Shown here piece after piece: positions 7,807 to 8,852 of a stretch of DNA of 8,852 nt. The DNA comes from Thiobacillus sp. (GTDB lineage: Bacteria; Pseudomonadota; Gammaproteobacteria; Burkholderiales; Thiobacillaceae): contig JANJUT010000214.1 in NCBI GenBank assembly GCA_024710445.1, positions 1 to 8,852 of the forward strand. Reading direction: 5' to 3'. The notes under the pieces are model-generated. The model was given only the letters and a program-made list of their open reading frames with translations. It was not told the DNA's origin and made no database searches. Within the stretch, counting starts at the first letter, position 1. The number at the start of each line of letters is the position of its first letter. Both the position numbers and the translations under genes were made by a program.

Positions 7807-7977
7807 ATGAGTGCAGTTGCGTTATACGAGAAGATTGCCCGCGACGACCTCAGCAAAGAGGGATGCCTGGCGTGGATCGCCGAGCGAGTGGGCCAATTCC
7901 AAACAATGGATATCCCAGCCATCATTGTCCGCGAGGTGCGCGAATGCCTCTCGCTGCCCGGCGACTTAGCCTCGTAA
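7807..7977 (+). CDS. Small hypothetical ORF, 56 residues, upstream of the DCL-family gene
   Basis: The frame ATG 7807 to TAA 7977 encodes a soluble, mostly helical 56-residue protein that starts MSAVALYEKIARDDLSKEG and has a likely second helix around IPAIIVREVRECL. I do not recognise it. Codon use looks coding-like (rich in GCC, CGC, GAG, CTG), and the next gene starts 26 bases later on the same strand, which suggests a two-gene unit. The upstream GGACGG is a modest ribosome binding site. Its ATG sits on the last bases that still look like recombinase on the other strand. It may therefore be a complete small gene, or the remaining 3' part of a longer gene that gained a start by rearrangement. 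Confidence 0.5.
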   Translation: MSAVALYEKIARDDLSKEGCLAWIAERVGQFQTMDIPAIIVREVRECLSLPGDLAS

Positions 7978-8003
7978 TATCACCGATGAATTAGAGGTTA
8001 CAC

Positions 8004-8300
8004 ATGCCCGCGAAGCCCATTAGTCTCGGCCCCATGCACTTCGACAAGAGGGGAGATGCCGTTGCATTTTTGAAGGACATGCTTCGCCGGTACGATGTGG
8101 GCGACCGAGTCAATGCCAATGATGCAGTGATTTTGCGAGCGGCGCTGGAGCACCATCCAAATGCCGCTGCAAAAATAGGGTGCGGCATCAGCCACTTTAG
8201 CGTTCGTACCGCTGATTTTGGCAGCAAGTGCTTCTGGGTGAATCGTCCCGACGGAACGACCGAAAAGTTTTCCATTACCGGTTGTATCCACGGTAGCTAG
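8004..8300 (+). CDS. DCL family protein (DUF3223 domain)
   Basis: This is a 98-residue protein consisting almost wholly of one DUF3223/DCL-type domain. The family pattern is clear: FDKRGDAVAFLKDMLRRYDVG (13-33), a polar ND..ILRAALEHHPNAAAKIGCGI (38-62) and the closing SKCFWVNRPDGTTEKFSITGCI (74-95). The domain is named after the plant DCL (defective chloroplasts and leaves) protein, which is needed for plastid rRNA maturation. Bacterial versions are short, stand alone and have no known biochemical function; a nucleic-acid role is inference from the plant protein. GAGG at 7994-7997 gives a good ribosome binding site. It follows the 56-residue ORF by 26 bases and converges with the gene at the right edge. 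No signal peptide or membrane segment is present. Confidence 0.8.
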   Translation: MPAKPISLGPMHFDKRGDAVAFLKDMLRRYDVGDRVNANDAVILRAALEHHPNAAAKIGCGISHFSVRTADFGSKCFWVNRPDGTTEKFSITGCIHGS

Positions 8301-8393
8301 CGGCCTCTCAATGCTTCGTTTGGCTACGTCTAAGCAACTTACGCTGACTGTTTCGCCGTCAATTCGCTGGCTGCTTGGTGGTTCTACTTGCTG

Positions 8394-8852
8394 CTATCGT
8401 AGAGCGGGATCGGGGCAATTTGACATCTTGGGGTCGGTGAGCAGCATTATTTTGCCCTCTGTGATCGCAATGTAGTCGTTTAAGAAGTTACGCAGTTCTT
8501 TTTCAAAAATACCACTGTGGCGAAAAATCACTCTCCCACTGGCATAGGCGACTAGGAAAGGACTGAATCGGTGTGGAAGATTTCCAGTAGGTTTGAGTTG
8601 TATTCCGCTAATCAAAGGTATATTTGTTAGATCGTAGTTGACGATTCCACATGGATCCTTAGTGTAGACATTCGGGTCGAACCTAGGCGAAGCGCCATCA
8701 TCTTCCCCGATGAATTCAACGGTGTGGGTGCGTTGGGGTTCGTATTCACCGAGCGCTTCAGTCCACAGGGCGCGCTGGTTATCCCGGAAAGGTGCGCGAA
8801 AAAGCGCGTCGAGCGTTCGGCCTGCGGGGAAATAAAACCGACGTGCAAAATC
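8394..8852 (-). CDS. Unrecognised protein, C-terminal 153 residues, open to the right edge
   Basis: On the minus strand one frame stays open from the window edge at 8852 to the TAG at 8396-8394, with no stop codon. The translated part begins DFARRFYFPAGRTLD and passes through TVEFIGEDDGASPRFDPN and YDLTNIPLISGIQLKPTG; the last 72 residues include RVIFRHSGIFEKELRNFL and end in SNCPDPALR. The start lies beyond the edge. No motif is recognised: no membrane helix, no cysteine cluster, no obvious catalytic signature. The composition (aromatic, charged, mixed strands and helices) looks like a real soluble protein rather than a shadow frame. The 3' part is more AT-rich than the core genes, which fits transferred DNA. 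It converges with the DCL-family gene across 93 bases that hold no clear terminator. Confidence 0.6.
   Translation of the reverse strand, partial: DFARRFYFPAGRTLDALFRAPFRDNQRALWTEALGEYEPQRTHTVEFIGEDDGASPRFDPNVYTKDPCGIVNYDLTNIPLISGIQLKPTGNLPHRFSPFLVAYASGRVIFRHSGIFEKELRNFLNDYIAITEGKIMLLTDPKMSNCPDPALR

Larger units (their letters stand above)
6972..8852. mobile_element. Eroded integrative element or island end, with passenger genes
   Basis: From the tRNA-Glu 3' end to the right edge the content changes from core genes to a truncated serine recombinase, a 56-residue ORF, a DCL-family gene and an unrecognised gene. Base composition becomes visibly more AT-rich after about 8440. Order and content fit one end of an island placed at a tRNA, with recombinase function lost. 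The right boundary is not in view, and later rearrangement is likely because the recombinase is broken at about 7810. Confidence 0.5.

Noticed and set aside
7991..8291. Two minus-strand frames of 94 and 97 residues opposite the DCL-family gene
   Set aside because: The plus strand has a good ribosome binding site and a recognisable DUF3223 pattern; the opposite frames show no domain.
8301..8393. Possible integron attC site between the DCL-family gene and the edge gene
   Set aside because: The stretch has a weak GTAGC...GCTAC pairing and a GTCTAAG, but lacks a matched RYYYAAC / GTTRRRY pair, so a gene-cassette interpretation is not supported.
8627..8848. 73-residue minus-strand frame at the right edge
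   Set aside because: It is out of frame with the 153-codon stop-free frame on the same strand; its composition (Ser/Thr/Arg-rich, no structure) looks like a shadow.
6971..8852. CRISPR array, IS element ends or tandem repeats in the accessory part
   Set aside because: No regularly spaced repeats, no transposase frame and no terminal inverted repeats were seen on reading both strands.

Overview
The window looks like a piece of betaproteobacterial chromosome, probably from the Nitrosomonadales / sulfur- or iron-oxidiser side of the class. This is inferred from the ilvI-ilvH-ilvC-psd gene order, the protein sequences and the fairly GC-rich coding sequence. No species can be named from sequence alone. 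Positions 1 to about 6970 read as ordinary core chromosome. Positions after 6971 read as accessory DNA placed at the 3' end of a tRNA-Glu gene.

Left part, minus strand (1-3467): an ilvI-ilvH-ilvC operon carries the first two common steps of isoleucine, valine and leucine synthesis: acetohydroxyacid synthase large and small subunits, then ketol-acid reductoisomerase. ilvI and ilvH overlap by one base. A strong intrinsic terminator (137-185) follows ilvC. The start of psd (phosphatidylserine decarboxylase) comes only 19 bases after its U tract and runs off the left edge. The 263-base gap 3468-3730 holds a plausible ilvI promoter and a small palindrome.

Middle part, plus strand (3731-6512): an RDD-family membrane protein, a small protein resembling DUF6231, an SseB-domain protein and a GlcD-like FAD-dependent 2-hydroxyacid oxidase. 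The first two are tightly coupled (4-base gap). The four could be one transcript, but nothing ties them into one pathway.

tRNA part (6528-7063): a good sigma70-type promoter drives tRNA-Ala(GGC), then a 61-residue two-helix membrane protein with its own ribosome binding site, then tRNA-Glu(UUC), then a strong terminator. This is a mixed tRNA-mRNA-tRNA unit.

Accessory part (6972-8852): the C-terminal half of a large serine recombinase faces the tRNA, and its reading frame continues antisense into tRNA-Glu. The catalytic N-terminus is missing. At the break begin a 56-residue ORF and then a DCL/DUF3223-family gene. From the right edge a further gene, unrecognised and open to the edge, comes back on the minus strand. 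This looks like an eroded integrative element end with passenger genes. I see no clear new defence or metabolic system in the window. The most unusual items are the DCL-family gene with its small upstream partner, the unrecognised edge gene and the small membrane protein between the tRNAs. No gene-free stretch exceeds 300 bases.
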